A DNA stretch of 64,000 bases from Allohoeflea poritis. GTDB lineage: Bacteria > Pseudomonadota > Alphaproteobacteria > Rhizobiales > Rhizobiaceae. Location: positions 310,001-374,000 of the forward strand of contig NZ_JAPJZH010000001.1 of assembly GCF_027889715.1 (NCBI RefSeq), written 5' to 3'. The notes under the pieces are model-generated. The model did not search any database, was not told the origin of the DNA, and worked only from the letters and a program-made list of their open reading frames with translations. Numbering within the stretch: position 1 is the stretch's first letter; every line of letters begins with the position of its first letter. Positions 51,126 to 60,119 of the stretch are shown one piece after another. Position numbers and translations under genes: made by a program.

Positions 51126-51641
51126 CTAAGCGGTCTCAGGCGTATCCTCACTGGTGCCGATTTCAGCGAGCTGTTCGTGCAACGCGAGCCGGTCGATGCT
51201 GGAGAGTGGCAGGTTTGTGAAGATGGTTATGCGGTTTCGCAACATCCGGTAGGCATTGGCGAATTCCTGCCGAATCGATGCTTCGTTTCCGGTTGCCGCA
51301 GCCGGATCGGCCACGCCCCAATGCGCTGTCATCGGTTGCCCGGGCCACACCGGGCAGCTTTCCGCCGCCGCGTCGTCACAGACGGTGAAAACGAAGTCCA
51401 TTTCCGGCGCTCCGGGCACCGCGAATTCGTCCCAGGATTTCGATCGCAGATCGCTGGTGTCGTATTTCAGGTTGGTCAGCAGATCCAGAACAAAGGGGTG
51501 CACCGCTCCCTTGGGATGCGAGCCGGCGGAATAAGCGTTGAAACGACCGGCGCCATTACGTGTCAGAATGGCCTCGGCCAGAATCGACCGCGCGGAATTT
51601 CCGGTGCAAAGAAACAGCACACTAAAGACGGTTTTCGTCAT
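51126..51641 (-). CDS. arsC: Arsenate reductase, low-molecular-weight phosphatase type (ArsC)
   Basis: The 171-residue protein has the phosphatase loop VLFLCTGNSARSILAEAIL (C-x5-R: CTGNSAR), AYSAGSHPKGAVHP, DFVFTVCDDAAAESCPVWPG with the second cysteine, and HWGVADPA. This arrangement (Cys loop, then V/TVCD...CP) matches thioredoxin- or mycoredoxin-linked arsenate reductases. It reduces arsenate to arsenite. The ATG at 51641 is preferred to 51659. It follows the ArsR gene by eleven bases on the same strand, forming an arsR-arsC operon; no arsenite exporter is visible beside it. Confidence 0.9.
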   Translation of the reverse strand: MTKTVFSVLFLCTGNSARSILAEAILTRNGAGRFNAYSAGSHPKGAVHPFVLDLLTNLKYDTSDLRSKSWDEFAVPGAPEMDFVFTVCDDAAAESCPVWPGQPMTAHWGVADPAAATGNEASIRQEFANAYRMLRNRITIFTNLPLSSIDRLALHEQLAEIGTSEDTPETA

Positions 51642-51652
51642 GTTGCTTCCCC

Positions 51653-51985
51653 TCAGCAAGCAAATGCGATTTCATCAAGCAGCGGCCCGCAACGCTCCGG
51701 CTGCCCGCCACAGCAATCTTCCAGAAGAAAGGCAAGCAACGAACGAATGCCCTCGAAATCGGCGAAATAGCGTACGCTGCGGCCCTGCCTTTCATTGCGG
51801 ACAAGCCCGGCATTCAACAAAATCGCAAGGTTCGTCGACATGGTGTTCTGACGAACACCCAGAACTTCGCCGATCTCGCCCGACAACATTCCCTCATCGC
51901 CTGCCCTGACCAGCAACCGAAAGACTTCCATTCGTGTCTGCTGCGATAGTGCCGAGAGGGCGTTCAATGCAATTTTCATATCCAT
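51653..51985 (-). CDS. arsR: ArsR family transcriptional regulator
   Basis: The 110-residue winged-helix repressor has ALNALSALSQQTRMEVFRLL, the recognition helix region GEIGEVLGVRQNTMSTNLAI and the wing RQGRSVRYFAD. A C-terminal CCGGQPERCG provides cysteine ligands for arsenite, rather than the CVC in the DNA-binding helix of E. coli ArsR, as in other alphaproteobacterial ArsR proteins with C-terminal sites. It should repress arsR-arsC until As(III) or a similar thiophilic ion binds. Confidence 0.9.
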   Translation of the reverse strand: MDMKIALNALSALSQQTRMEVFRLLVRAGDEGMLSGEIGEVLGVRQNTMSTNLAILLNAGLVRNERQGRSVRYFADFEGIRSLLAFLLEDCCGGQPERCGPLLDEIAFAC

Positions 51986-52144
51986 TATTCTTGATTACTC
52001 GACACATCTGTCACAAACAAGCCCCGGCAAGGAACCCCAGCGGCCTCGGAAAATGCAACCTCGGAGACAATGTGACTTGCACCTTGGGATGACTGACGCC
52101 AAGGATTGATTCAGCAAACTAGCGTCGGTCTCGCCGGCCGCGCC

Positions 52145-52867
52145 ATGCAATCCGATCAAGGTGCCGATTTGTATACGCTCTACTACGCTCCGGACAATGC
52201 TTCACTGGTCATCCGTGTGGTGCTCGAGGAAATCGGCGCGGCGTACAATACCTGGCTGGTGGACCGGACCGCGCGAGAGCAGGAAAGCGAGGCTTACCGA
52301 AAGCTCAATCCGGCCGGACTCATTCCGGTATGCATCATCGATGGCGAGCCGGTGTTCGAAACGGCGGCCATTGCACTTACTCTTGCGGATCGTCACGGAC
52401 AGCTTGCGCCCGCGCCCCAATCTTCCGATCGCCCGGCTTTCCTCAAATGGCTGTTTTTCCTGTCCAATACCTTGCATCCGGATTTGAGGCAGCTGTTCTA
52501 CCCGCAAAAATTCATCGATCCCGATCCGGCAACCCTGTCGATGCACGCACGAAAAACCCGCAATCGGCTGGAGGCCCATTTCGGGATCCTCGAGGCGCTT
52601 TATTCCGGCTTCGATCATCCTTTCCTGCTTGGCGCCGAACCGACGATATTCGACATCTATGCGGGTCTCTGCCTTCGCTGGCCGCAGCTCTATCCGGCAG
52701 GCTCACCTCCAGCCTTTGTGCCCGCGGATTACCCGGTCCTGTCACGCATGCTTCAAGCACTTGAAGTGCGCCCCTCCTTCAAACGTGCCTTTGAGGCGGA
52801 GGGAATACCGGCACCGTTCCTGTCGGAAGCGCGGCCATGCGACGGATCGCTTGGATCACCGGTCTGA
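52145..52867 (+). CDS. Glutathione S-transferase family protein
   Basis: The 240-residue protein has an N-terminal thioredoxin-like domain (LYTLYYAPDNASLVIRVVLE; a Ser at residue 20 in the Ser/Cys-type position) with NPAGLIPVCIIDGEPVFETA, where Ile-Pro is the cis-proline and the E-T/S pair holds the gamma-glutamyl group. An all-helical C-terminal domain follows with HPFLLGAEPTIFDIYAGLCL, the N-capping GxxxxxxD motif. It conjugates glutathione to an unknown substrate. Start at ATG 52145. Confidence 0.88.
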   Translation: MQSDQGADLYTLYYAPDNASLVIRVVLEEIGAAYNTWLVDRTAREQESEAYRKLNPAGLIPVCIIDGEPVFETAAIALTLADRHGQLAPAPQSSDRPAFLKWLFFLSNTLHPDLRQLFYPQKFIDPDPATLSMHARKTRNRLEAHFGILEALYSGFDHPFLLGAEPTIFDIYAGLCLRWPQLYPAGSPPAFVPADYPVLSRMLQALEVRPSFKRAFEAEGIPAPFLSEARPCDGSLGSPV

Positions 52868-52984
52868 CGACCCCGCACTACCGGACAAATACGCAATCGT
52901 CTTTGCATGGAACTCGCTGTCGCAAACGCAGGCAATTGCGCCTACCATGCGGACACGCAGGGCATAACGCGCCGGGAGGACCTG

Positions 52985-54178
52985 ATGGACTCAAGAACAT
53001 TTGCCGCTGAACGCGCGCGCCGCGTGTGGCTGAAGGTTGGTTCGGCCAGCTTCGATACATTTCGTGACCTGGTCAGCCAGACCACCGACGCCGCGCAATG
53101 GCCGTTCGCAAACACGGTTGAGAGCAATGTGTTGATCTATGCCGGTGACGACGTTCGCTCGCTTGCGCAATCCGACACCGGTCGCCTGGAATTGATGGCG
53201 GAATGGGCTGAAGCTTTTTTGAGCGGTCCCGGCGTGATCGTCATTCGCAACGCCATTCGCGACCACGCCGTGATCGATGAAGCCACGGCGATTTTTGAAG
53301 GCATAATCGAGGAGCAGAGGGCCACCAATGCGGGCGGTGGCGATCATTTCGCAAAACCCGGCGCCAATGACCGCATATGGAACGCTGTTCAGAAACATTG
53401 TATCGCCGCACCGGATAACTTTGCCCGATACTACGGCAACATCGCCATTGACCTTGCCAGCCGCGCCTGGCTGGGAGACGGCTATCAGGTCACCGCACAG
53501 GTCAATCGCGTCAACCCGGGCGGCGAAGCCCAGACCGCCCACCGTGATTATCACCTCGGCTTCATGATCCCCGCGCGGCTTGAAGCCTTTCCGTCACATG
53601 TGCACGGTTTGTCACCCGCCTTGACGTTGCAGGGCGCTATCGCGCATTGCGATATGCCGGTCGAAAGCGGGCCGACCCTGCTGCTCCCGTTCTCCCAGTC
53701 TTTCCACGAGGGCTATATCGCCTTTTCAGACCAGCGGTATCAGGACTGGTTTGACCGCCATCATGTGCAGTTGCCGCTGAGCAAGGGCGATGCGGTTTTC
53801 TTCAATCCGGCAATGATGCATGCCGCCGGATCGAACGTTTCGAATGACATCTATCGTATGGCCAATCTTTTGCGGGTGTCATCGGCATTCGGCCGGCCGA
53901 TCGAAGCCGTTGACCGCACACGGCTTTGCGCCCTGCTTTACCCCGTGCTGCTTGCCGCGCGACAGAACGCGACGATGACCGATGTGGAGATATCCTGCGC
54001 ACTGGCCGCCGCTGCCCAGGGATATGCGTTCCCGACAAATCTCGACACGGATCCGCCGGTCGGCGGCCTTGCGCCAAAATCGCAATCGGATCTGATGTCT
54101 GAGATGCTTCTTGCGAGTGTCGCTACCGAAGAAGCGCTGGCTGCATTGCGTGACCAGGACGAAAGAAAGCAGCCTTGA
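52985..54178 (+). CDS. Phytanoyl-CoA dioxygenase family protein (Fe(II)/2-oxoglutarate type)
   Basis: The 397-residue protein starts at ATG 52985 behind GGGAGGA. Iron ligands can be placed at the His and Asp of AHRDYHLG (HxD) and at the distal His in FFNPAMMHAAGSNVS, with an Arg near NDIYRMANLLRVS for 2-oxoglutarate, as in the PhyH fold. The N-terminal third (30-130) is an extra domain and the total is longer than the simplest family members (about 280). Likely a hydroxylase acting on a small molecule, with a DMT exporter gene 38 bases downstream to release the product. Confidence 0.85.
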   Translation: MDSRTFAAERARRVWLKVGSASFDTFRDLVSQTTDAAQWPFANTVESNVLIYAGDDVRSLAQSDTGRLELMAEWAEAFLSGPGVIVIRNAIRDHAVIDEATAIFEGIIEEQRATNAGGGDHFAKPGANDRIWNAVQKHCIAAPDNFARYYGNIAIDLASRAWLGDGYQVTAQVNRVNPGGEAQTAHRDYHLGFMIPARLEAFPSHVHGLSPALTLQGAIAHCDMPVESGPTLLLPFSQSFHEGYIAFSDQRYQDWFDRHHVQLPLSKGDAVFFNPAMMHAAGSNVSNDIYRMANLLRVSSAFGRPIEAVDRTRLCALLYPVLLAARQNATMTDVEISCALAAAAQGYAFPTNLDTDPPVGGLAPKSQSDLMSEMLLASVATEEALAALRDQDERKQP

Positions 54179-54215
54179 TCGAATAAACGGCATTCAACAA
54201 CAGCCGGGAGCCAGC

Positions 54216-55097
54216 ATGCGGGACCGCAGCACATCCATGCCATTGCTCTTCGGTTTCCTGGCGGCGTTTTGCTGGGGAACCCACAGCGTTATCGTCCGCT
54301 ATCTCACCGGCGATATGCAGGGCATCACAATTGCGACGCTCCGGCTCTATATCGCCGCCGCAGCCTTGTTTGTCCTTATGAAATTGCTGCGTTTTCCGGT
54401 GTCAGGCAGGCTGACCGACCGCAACCTGCAAATCGCCGTCGGCTCGACTGTGATCAACTATATCTGCTTCCACATCGGTCTTGAACACACAAGTGCCTCG
54501 AATGCGATGATGCTGGAGAATACGGCGCCGTTCTTCGTGCTGCTTATCCTGTTCCTGCTGGCCGGCGAAACCGTGAGGCGTCGGGATATCTTCGCCACGC
54601 TGGTTGCGCTGGCGGGCGTATTCCTGACTGTCATTCATGACATCGATATCGGAGGCGAAGGGCTACAAGGCGATATGCTTGAGATCGCCGCCGGCCTTAG
54701 CTGGGCCGGCTTCATCATCGGCAGCAGCCGGGCGCTGCGCGCCTCAGCCAGCACGGCCGAACGCGTCAATTTCCTGCTTAATGTGTTTATCTGTTCGGCG
54801 ATCCTCCTGACCCCGCTCATGCTGATCTATCCGGGATCGGCGACGTCGAACGACATTATGCTGCTTGTGTTGCTGGGCCTCTTCCCGACGGCGCTCGCCT
54901 ACTATCTGTGGTACGAAGCGGCCGCGCGCGTGTCGGCCGTTTCAGCCGCGCTGCTGTTCATCCTCTCGGTGATCTTCACCTTTATCAATGCCGTTCTGTT
55001 TCTTGGCGAAAACCTCTCGGCCAATATTCTCATTGGTGCTGTTCTCATCGTTGCCGGCGTCATCATCACCTCCACCGGTAGCGCGAAATCCTCATAA
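54216..55097 (+). CDS. DMT superfamily (EamA) transporter
   Basis: The 293-residue protein has ten hydrophobic segments in two EamA repeats, each ending in a family-like motif: the first with HTSASNAMMLENTAPFFVLL and the second with AAARVSAVSAALLFILSVIF. It starts at ATG 54216 behind GGGAG, 38 bases after the dioxygenase gene on the same strand, so the two likely form an operon in which the transporter exports the hydroxylated product or a related metabolite. It differs in sequence from the DMT protein at 24449-25339. Confidence 0.88.
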   Translation: MRDRSTSMPLLFGFLAAFCWGTHSVIVRYLTGDMQGITIATLRLYIAAAALFVLMKLLRFPVSGRLTDRNLQIAVGSTVINYICFHIGLEHTSASNAMMLENTAPFFVLLILFLLAGETVRRRDIFATLVALAGVFLTVIHDIDIGGEGLQGDMLEIAAGLSWAGFIIGSSRALRASASTAERVNFLLNVFICSAILLTPLMLIYPGSATSNDIMLLVLLGLFPTALAYYLWYEAAARVSAVSAALLFILSVIFTFINAVLFLGENLSANILIGAVLIVAGVIITSTGSAKSS

Positions 55098-55121
55098 CGG
55101 CCGGTGTTGATGACTGTAGAC

Positions 55122-56561
55122 CTAGCGAGTGGAGGTCGCCTCCGACCGGAACAGTCCCCAGCGCAGACCGTGAATGCGCCGCATCTGGATCATCAGATAG
55201 ACGGCCAGGGCCAACATCATGATTTCAGCCAACGGACCAGCGAGCCAGATTCCCTGTTCACCGAAAGCCAGCGGCAGAATGAAGGTCAGCGGCAGGCCGA
55301 ACACATAGGTGCGCGACAGGCTCATGGCCGCCGAGCGCCGCGCATCCCCGGTTGCCTGGAAATAATAGGCCAGTATCATCGACGGTCCGAACAGGAAGAA
55401 GAGCGCCATCATGTAGGGCAGTATGCGGCCTGTTTCGCTGGCAATTGCCGCGTCATCAACAAAACCGTAGCCAATTACATCGGCATAGGTCAGGAATCCT
55501 GCCTGGACGATTACGCAGTAGAACAAGGCGGACAGCAGCGCGAGTTTGAGGCTGGCGTCGGTGCGTACCCAGATCCTTGCCCCGAAATTGTTTCCCAGCA
55601 CCGTCTGAAAAGCCATGGCAAGGCCGAGCAGCGGCAGGAACGAGAATGTCATCAGCCTCGTCGTGATGCCATAGGCACCGACCGTTGCCTCATAGCCATC
55701 GCCGCTCCACAGCTGAAGGCAAAAGATTACCGCCGCAGACGACAGGGATACACCCAGATATCCGAGGCTGGGCGGCACGCCAAGCGCCAGATAATCCCGC
55801 CAGTAGCGTGTCATCCGGTCGTACGACAGGGCACTGAAGCTAAGAATGGACGGGCTGAAGAAGCGGTAGATGATGACGGCAAGCCCGGCGACGAACTGGG
55901 CAGCGATCGTACCGAATGCCGATCCGGCCACGCCCATATCCAGCTTCGCAATCAGAATGTAGTTGAAGACAACGTTCAGCAGGATCGTCGACAGCGAAGC
56001 CATGGTCATGAAAGACACCCTGCCCTCGCAGCGAAGCAGGTCGAACAGCAGCATCTCCACGAAGGTGATCGGCGACAGCAGCACCAGGATGGCGATATAA
56101 AGATATCCCTGCTGGGCGATTGCCGCAGAACCGCGAGCGACTAGACCGACAAGATCGCTACCGAAGAGGAAGAACAGCCCGATCAGCACCACACAGAAGA
56201 TAAGCGACAACAGGATCGCGCCGGCAAACGCGTTGCCGAGCACGGTCTTCGGCTCGCGCGCGCCCAGCAGTCGGGCCATGACCGAGGCAAACCCGTTGGT
56301 CACGATCGTTGCCATCGCAATCAGCATCATGAAAAGCGGAAACATCAGGGTCACCGCTGTCAACGCCTCGGCACCGACGAAGACGCCGAGGAACCATGCA
56401 TCGACGAGGTTGAACAGGCCATTGACGAGCATGATGAGGATGATCGGCGCGGCCGTGCGCGCGAACACGATCCAGAGCGATCCCTTGAGGAACACATTGT
56501 CCGGCAGGTCCGCGTTCCGGGAACCGGAGCTTTCCACCTGGTGACTTTCCATTTCGCGCAT
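55122..56561 (-). CDS. MATE family efflux transporter
   Basis: The protein has twelve hydrophobic segments. AAPIILIMLVNGLFNLVDAW and LGVFVGAEALTAVTLMFPLF are the N-terminal MATE hallmarks, repeated in the second half as VGAYGITTRLMTFSFLPLLG and LGLAMAFQTVLGNNFGARIW. It exports cationic drugs or metabolites in exchange for Na+ or H+. Start at ATG 56561 (MREMESHQ) is my choice; longer in-frame starts reach a TTG at 56609. It is divergent from a TetR regulator with a double palindrome between them, which is the usual control arrangement for such pumps. Confidence 0.92.
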   Translation of the reverse strand: MREMESHQVESSGSRNADLPDNVFLKGSLWIVFARTAAPIILIMLVNGLFNLVDAWFLGVFVGAEALTAVTLMFPLFMMLIAMATIVTNGFASVMARLLGAREPKTVLGNAFAGAILLSLIFCVVLIGLFFLFGSDLVGLVARGSAAIAQQGYLYIAILVLLSPITFVEMLLFDLLRCEGRVSFMTMASLSTILLNVVFNYILIAKLDMGVAGSAFGTIAAQFVAGLAVIIYRFFSPSILSFSALSYDRMTRYWRDYLALGVPPSLGYLGVSLSSAAVIFCLQLWSGDGYEATVGAYGITTRLMTFSFLPLLGLAMAFQTVLGNNFGARIWVRTDASLKLALLSALFYCVIVQAGFLTYADVIGYGFVDDAAIASETGRILPYMMALFFLFGPSMILAYYFQATGDARRSAAMSLSRTYVFGLPLTFILPLAFGEQGIWLAGPLAEIMMLALAVYLMIQMRRIHGLRWGLFRSEATSTR

Positions 56562-56709
56562 GTCCGGACTACCCCATCCCTGCGGCCGCCGCATCTGAGA
56601 CAAGGGCAAGACGATCCCTCAGCGGCATTTCGGCCGCTTATCAGATTGCGCCACAAATGTACTCAGCAAGCAAAACCCTTGCAGATGCGAAAGTGATGCG
56701 TTACCATAC

Positions 56710-56735
56710 TTGACACTGTCAATTGACGTTGTCAA
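56710..56735. promoter_or_regulatory. Two adjacent 13-bp palindromes (probable TetR operators)
   Basis: TTGACACTGTCAA (56710-56722) and TTGACGTTGTCAA (56723-56735) are each perfect inverted repeats (TTGACA-C-TGTCAA and TTGAC-GTT-GTCAA), lying end to end 19 bases before the TetR gene and 149 bases before the MATE start. Operators of TetR-family repressors are typically such palindromes placed in divergent promoter regions. Two sites suggest cooperative binding of two dimers that represses both genes. Confidence 0.75.
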
Positions 56736-56753
56736 TCGTACGGAACTCGATCA

Positions 56754-57368
56754 TTGAACAAACCGCTTACCGGCGACGAAATCACCGAAAAACGCACAAT
56801 GCTCCTCGACTGCGCGATGTCCATTCTGGAGAATGAGGGCGCCGGGGCGTTGACTGTCCGGCGTCTCGCCGAGTCGGCCGGCGTAAGCCGGCAGACTCCC
56901 TATCTCTATTTCAAGGACAAGGCCGCGCTCGTGGACGCCATGCGCATTGCTGGCCTCAACCGTCTGACGGAAACCGCACAGGCCGCTGTCGCGGGCGCTG
57001 AACAGCGCGACCTTGTCGAACAGCTTCGCCTGATCGGAGAAGCTTATGTCCGCTTCGGTCTGGACAATCCGGCACTCTACAAGCTGGTCTTCACACCCAT
57101 ACGCCCCGACGAGCCCCCTACCCCGGAACATAAAGAAGCGATCGAAGCCAATCAGAACGTCGCCGAAGCGCGCATGAAATCGGCGTGGCAGGAAGGGTTG
57201 CTCGCGATGCCGCCCGACCGTCTCAACAACGTATTCTGGGCCGCCCTGCACGGCCTGATCTCACTGCGCAACGAGGGACTGATCGCCGATGGCGAGATCT
57301 TCGAGCAGATACGAGCGGATATGGACTACGTTCTTGCTTGCGGCTTCATCAACCGGGGAGAAAAATAA
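56754..57368 (+). CDS. TetR/AcrR family transcriptional regulator
   Basis: The 204-residue protein has the TetR helix-turn-helix at about residues 15-60: AGALTVRRLAESAGVSRQTP then YLYFKDKAALVDAMRIAGL, with a C-terminal ligand-binding domain of the WHG/TetR_C type containing FGLDNPALYKLVFTP. The start is a TTG at 56754 (TTGAACAAACCG), since the next ATG would cut into the DNA-binding domain. It presumably represses the MATE pump gene and itself through the two palindromes just upstream, with a pump substrate as inducer. Confidence 0.88.
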   Translation: MNKPLTGDEITEKRTMLLDCAMSILENEGAGALTVRRLAESAGVSRQTPYLYFKDKAALVDAMRIAGLNRLTETAQAAVAGAEQRDLVEQLRLIGEAYVRFGLDNPALYKLVFTPIRPDEPPTPEHKEAIEANQNVAEARMKSAWQEGLLAMPPDRLNNVFWAALHGLISLRNEGLIADGEIFEQIRADMDYVLACGFINRGEK

Positions 57369-57397
57369 TACCGTCCGCGGTAACGGCCGCTACGCGT

Positions 57398-58969
57398 TTA
57401 TTTGTCCAGAAGATTGATCGCTTCGCGCAGCTTGTGGATGTGGTACGGCACCGCCCAGTTGTCGCCCGGTCCGGTCCTGACACGCATGTCCCAGTATTTG
57501 GTATGCGTGAAGAATGGAATCCTGCCCTTCGACTTGTCTTCCTGATCACGCTCGGGCAGCACCGGAATGTCCAGGATACCCTGGAGCCTTGCAACGGGGG
57601 TGGCCAGATCGAAGTGCCCCGCCAGCGGCCCGGAAATGATATCGCCCCACAATATGTTGCTTGATTTGGAGTAGATGTTGGTCCACCGCGTGAAGGCAAA
57701 ATGCGCGGCATGGTGCGGGAGCCGGAAATATTCGCCATTGGCGGAATTGCTGCCGTGTTTATAGGTAAAATGCTGCTGCTTTGTCCGCGAATCCCATTCA
57801 AGGGCCGGCGGGCAAGTCGGAAGGATGCGTCCCTCCTGCTGGTCCCTTAAATCCTCCTCGTCATGGGCAAGCAGGAACTCGGCATGTGTCAGCGGTGAGC
57901 CAAGCGTGATGAAGTCGCTCACCAGCCATGGGCTGCCGTCGGACTTGAGTTCCTGCCAGGCCAGATTTTGCAGATCGCGGTAGCGCTTCACATCAAGCGT
58001 TCCGGATGTATCGATGGCATATTGAAGCATCTTTTCCAGTTCATGCCGGTGCGGCTGCTTCTTGCGGGCCTGCCCGCCCCTGTTCAGATAGCGGTTGATA
58101 CGGGCAAAGCTCTCCTTGAGAATATCGTAGGCGATCACCGTGCCCAATGAATGGGACACGACAATAATCCGGTCGTATTCGGTGTCCCATTTCGGATAAG
58201 GCGCGCCCTTCTTGTGCTTGGAGGGATCGAAATCACGCACGCCCATGAGCGTCTCGAGCAATTCGACGCCCTTTTCGCGAATTTCCTGCCGCCGCGCGAC
58301 GTTCAGCGGTGTCGCTTTGACGTAACGTGCGACATCGCCGAAATACTTCAGCAGATAAACATTGATGAACGCACCGGCGACGACCGAGAGCACTGCGCCG
58401 ACCACCGGCCAGATCCAGCTCCAGCAAAGGCTTGAGGTGTTGCAGGCCGTGTCGTCGCATTCGCCGGCGAAACACTGGCGCAGGTCGCCCAAGGGAAGTG
58501 TCGAGGCCAACAGCACCACCGCCACGACGACCGTTACGGCCCAAAGCGCAATCCACGCGCTGAAAACATCCTGCGGCACCCGCTTTGGTGAACGCCACAG
58601 CAGATCCGCAAACCACGCCTTGAAGTGCTCCCAGGTCGTACCGTGCATAAGGTGCGCCCAATAGAACTCGTAGAAATCCGTGCGAACGCCGTTTTTTGCT
58701 TGTTCGGTCGTGATACGCCGCAGTTCAAAGCTGCGATTGCGTCGGTCCGGTTTGCTCCACACGGGATTCTCGACGCGTTGCTGCCCACTGTTGGGGTCGG
58801 GACGTGTTCTCGGAACCAGTCCCTCATCGGTCACCCAGGTGGTGTCAACGAAACCGCGCAGCGTGTCCATCGGCACCTGTTCCCCCATGCCGTGGATCAC
58901 CAGTACCGCCTGCTTCCACTTTTCCCCCGTGGTCTTGTTGGAACGCTCTACATTCTTTTCCGTAGCCAC
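57398..58969 (-). CDS. Membrane-associated alpha/beta-hydrolase-like protein
   Basis: The protein has about 520 residues. AVLVIHGMGEQVP near the N-terminus fits the oxyanion strand-loop of an alpha/beta hydrolase. IIVVSHSLGTVIAYDIL later gives the GHSLG-type nucleophile elbow with Ser as nucleophile, and DFITLGSPLTHAEFLL follows it as in lipase-like proteins. Two hydrophobic segments (about residues 140-165 and 185-215) flank a cysteine-rich loop, so it is anchored in the membrane. I use the GTG at 58969; a TTG at 58996 would add nine residues. Substrate unknown; it stands alone. Confidence 0.7.
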   Translation of the reverse strand: MATEKNVERSNKTTGEKWKQAVLVIHGMGEQVPMDTLRGFVDTTWVTDEGLVPRTRPDPNSGQQRVENPVWSKPDRRNRSFELRRITTEQAKNGVRTDFYEFYWAHLMHGTTWEHFKAWFADLLWRSPKRVPQDVFSAWIALWAVTVVVAVVLLASTLPLGDLRQCFAGECDDTACNTSSLCWSWIWPVVGAVLSVVAGAFINVYLLKYFGDVARYVKATPLNVARRQEIREKGVELLETLMGVRDFDPSKHKKGAPYPKWDTEYDRIIVVSHSLGTVIAYDILKESFARINRYLNRGGQARKKQPHRHELEKMLQYAIDTSGTLDVKRYRDLQNLAWQELKSDGSPWLVSDFITLGSPLTHAEFLLAHDEEDLRDQQEGRILPTCPPALEWDSRTKQQHFTYKHGSNSANGEYFRLPHHAAHFAFTRWTNIYSKSSNILWGDIISGPLAGHFDLATPVARLQGILDIPVLPERDQEDKSKGRIPFFTHTKYWDMRVRTGPGDNWAVPYHIHKLREAINLLDK

Positions 58970-59161
58970 AACGAAGCCTTGTTTACACCAATACAATGAG
59001 CAGATTTTGCAGCAATTTCAATTAAAAAGCAAAACTGTGACAACTGTTTAATCGAGACAATCGCGGGCAGGAAACCATATCCGGCCTTTCATTGTTTGCC
59101 GCCTAACGTTCGGCCCTGCTCTCGGCAAAGTGCGTTGATCGCAGTCGCAACACTCCATAGC

Positions 59162-59422
59162 ATGCGGCAAAATCTTCGACGGGATACTGATTTGTCAAAC
59201 ACGCTCAGACTTGCCGTGCGTGCCGATATCGCCAAACGCTCATTCTTCGTTGCGCTGGTCGTCGGCACTGTCCTCAATCTCATCAACCAGGGTGATGCGA
59301 TCATCGGCTCCGAAACATTCAGCATGACGAAGTGTATCATGACATATCTGGTGCCCTATTGCGTGGCTACCTACGGTGCTGTTGGCGCGCTTAACGCGAA
59401 GGATTCGGCCAGCACAGGCTGA
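59162..59422 (+). CDS. nrtS: Nitrate/nitrite transporter NrtS-like small membrane protein
   Basis: The protein of about 86 residues has two hydrophobic helices. ADIAKRSFFVALVVGTVLNL, INQGDAIIG and TYLVPYCVATYGAVGALNAK match the NrtS family, described as a small nitrate/nitrite transporter in marine bacteria. Start at ATG 59162 gives the normal length; an in-frame ATG at 59096 would add 22 residues. No other nitrate-assimilation gene is visible beside it. Confidence 0.75.
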   Translation: MRQNLRRDTDLSNTLRLAVRADIAKRSFFVALVVGTVLNLINQGDAIIGSETFSMTKCIMTYLVPYCVATYGAVGALNAKDSASTG

Positions 59423-60119
59423 TGCCTTGCCAGCTGTCGGACGGAACTTCATTCCCAGAAGGAATGTTCTGGATAACCCGCTGAAACGAAGCAGCGCGCC
59501 TGTCATCAAACCGTCACAAACGGTATGATTTGAAAGGCGTTTGGTGTGGAGTTGCGTGTCATGCCGGAAGGGTTTCGCTGTGCCGCTTTCGTGTGGCACA
59601 AAGCCTTGGATTCTGAGCTATGCGTTGAAATTCCAACGCTCCTTCTCGACGCGCCCACTGCGGAAATTCACGCACCCGATTTCACAAAAAAAAGCGGGAC
59701 AAGACCGCTGGATCATGCCGCGGACGCACTTGGTTTCGTCTGCGGCTACCGCGAGCCGGGACCGGATTGCAGAGTGAGCGGTTTTATTTTCGCTCACACC
59801 ATAAATTTCGCAATTTTCCCCCTTACCGGATTCGCTATACTGCTTCTTGCGTTCGCGCGCCGACCTGCTGTGCAAATGACAATAGCGGCCAGATCGGCGA
59901 CGGGCGCGCGGCAAACTTTACGCCCGGATACAAAAAATGGCGGCGACCACGGTCACTCTCGCTTGAGTGCTCGCGCGACCAGTTGCGCCAATCGTGTTGT
60001 GCATGCTTAGGGAGGTTCAATAAAACATGGTCGGCGTCCGACATTTCTTTTCTTCGCCATCCCTTCAACCAAACAAAATTGTAGCGGCGTGGTCGCGACG
60101 AGCAGCGGGAATTGGAGAG
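59423..60119. other. Gap with one doubtful reading frame
   Basis: About 700 bases between nrtS and the TPR gene. A frame of up to 154 codons starts at 59546 or 59561 with one hydrophobic segment near its middle, but it has no convincing ribosome binding site or similarity and its later part has an unusual composition. I do not call it a gene. The region before 60119 presumably holds the TPR gene promoter. Confidence 0.4.

Noticed and set aside
59546-60010. Plus-strand frame of 154 codons with one hydrophobic segment
   Set aside because: No convincing ribosome binding site, no recognisable similarity, and the end of the frame has a shadow-like composition; listed only as part of the gap.
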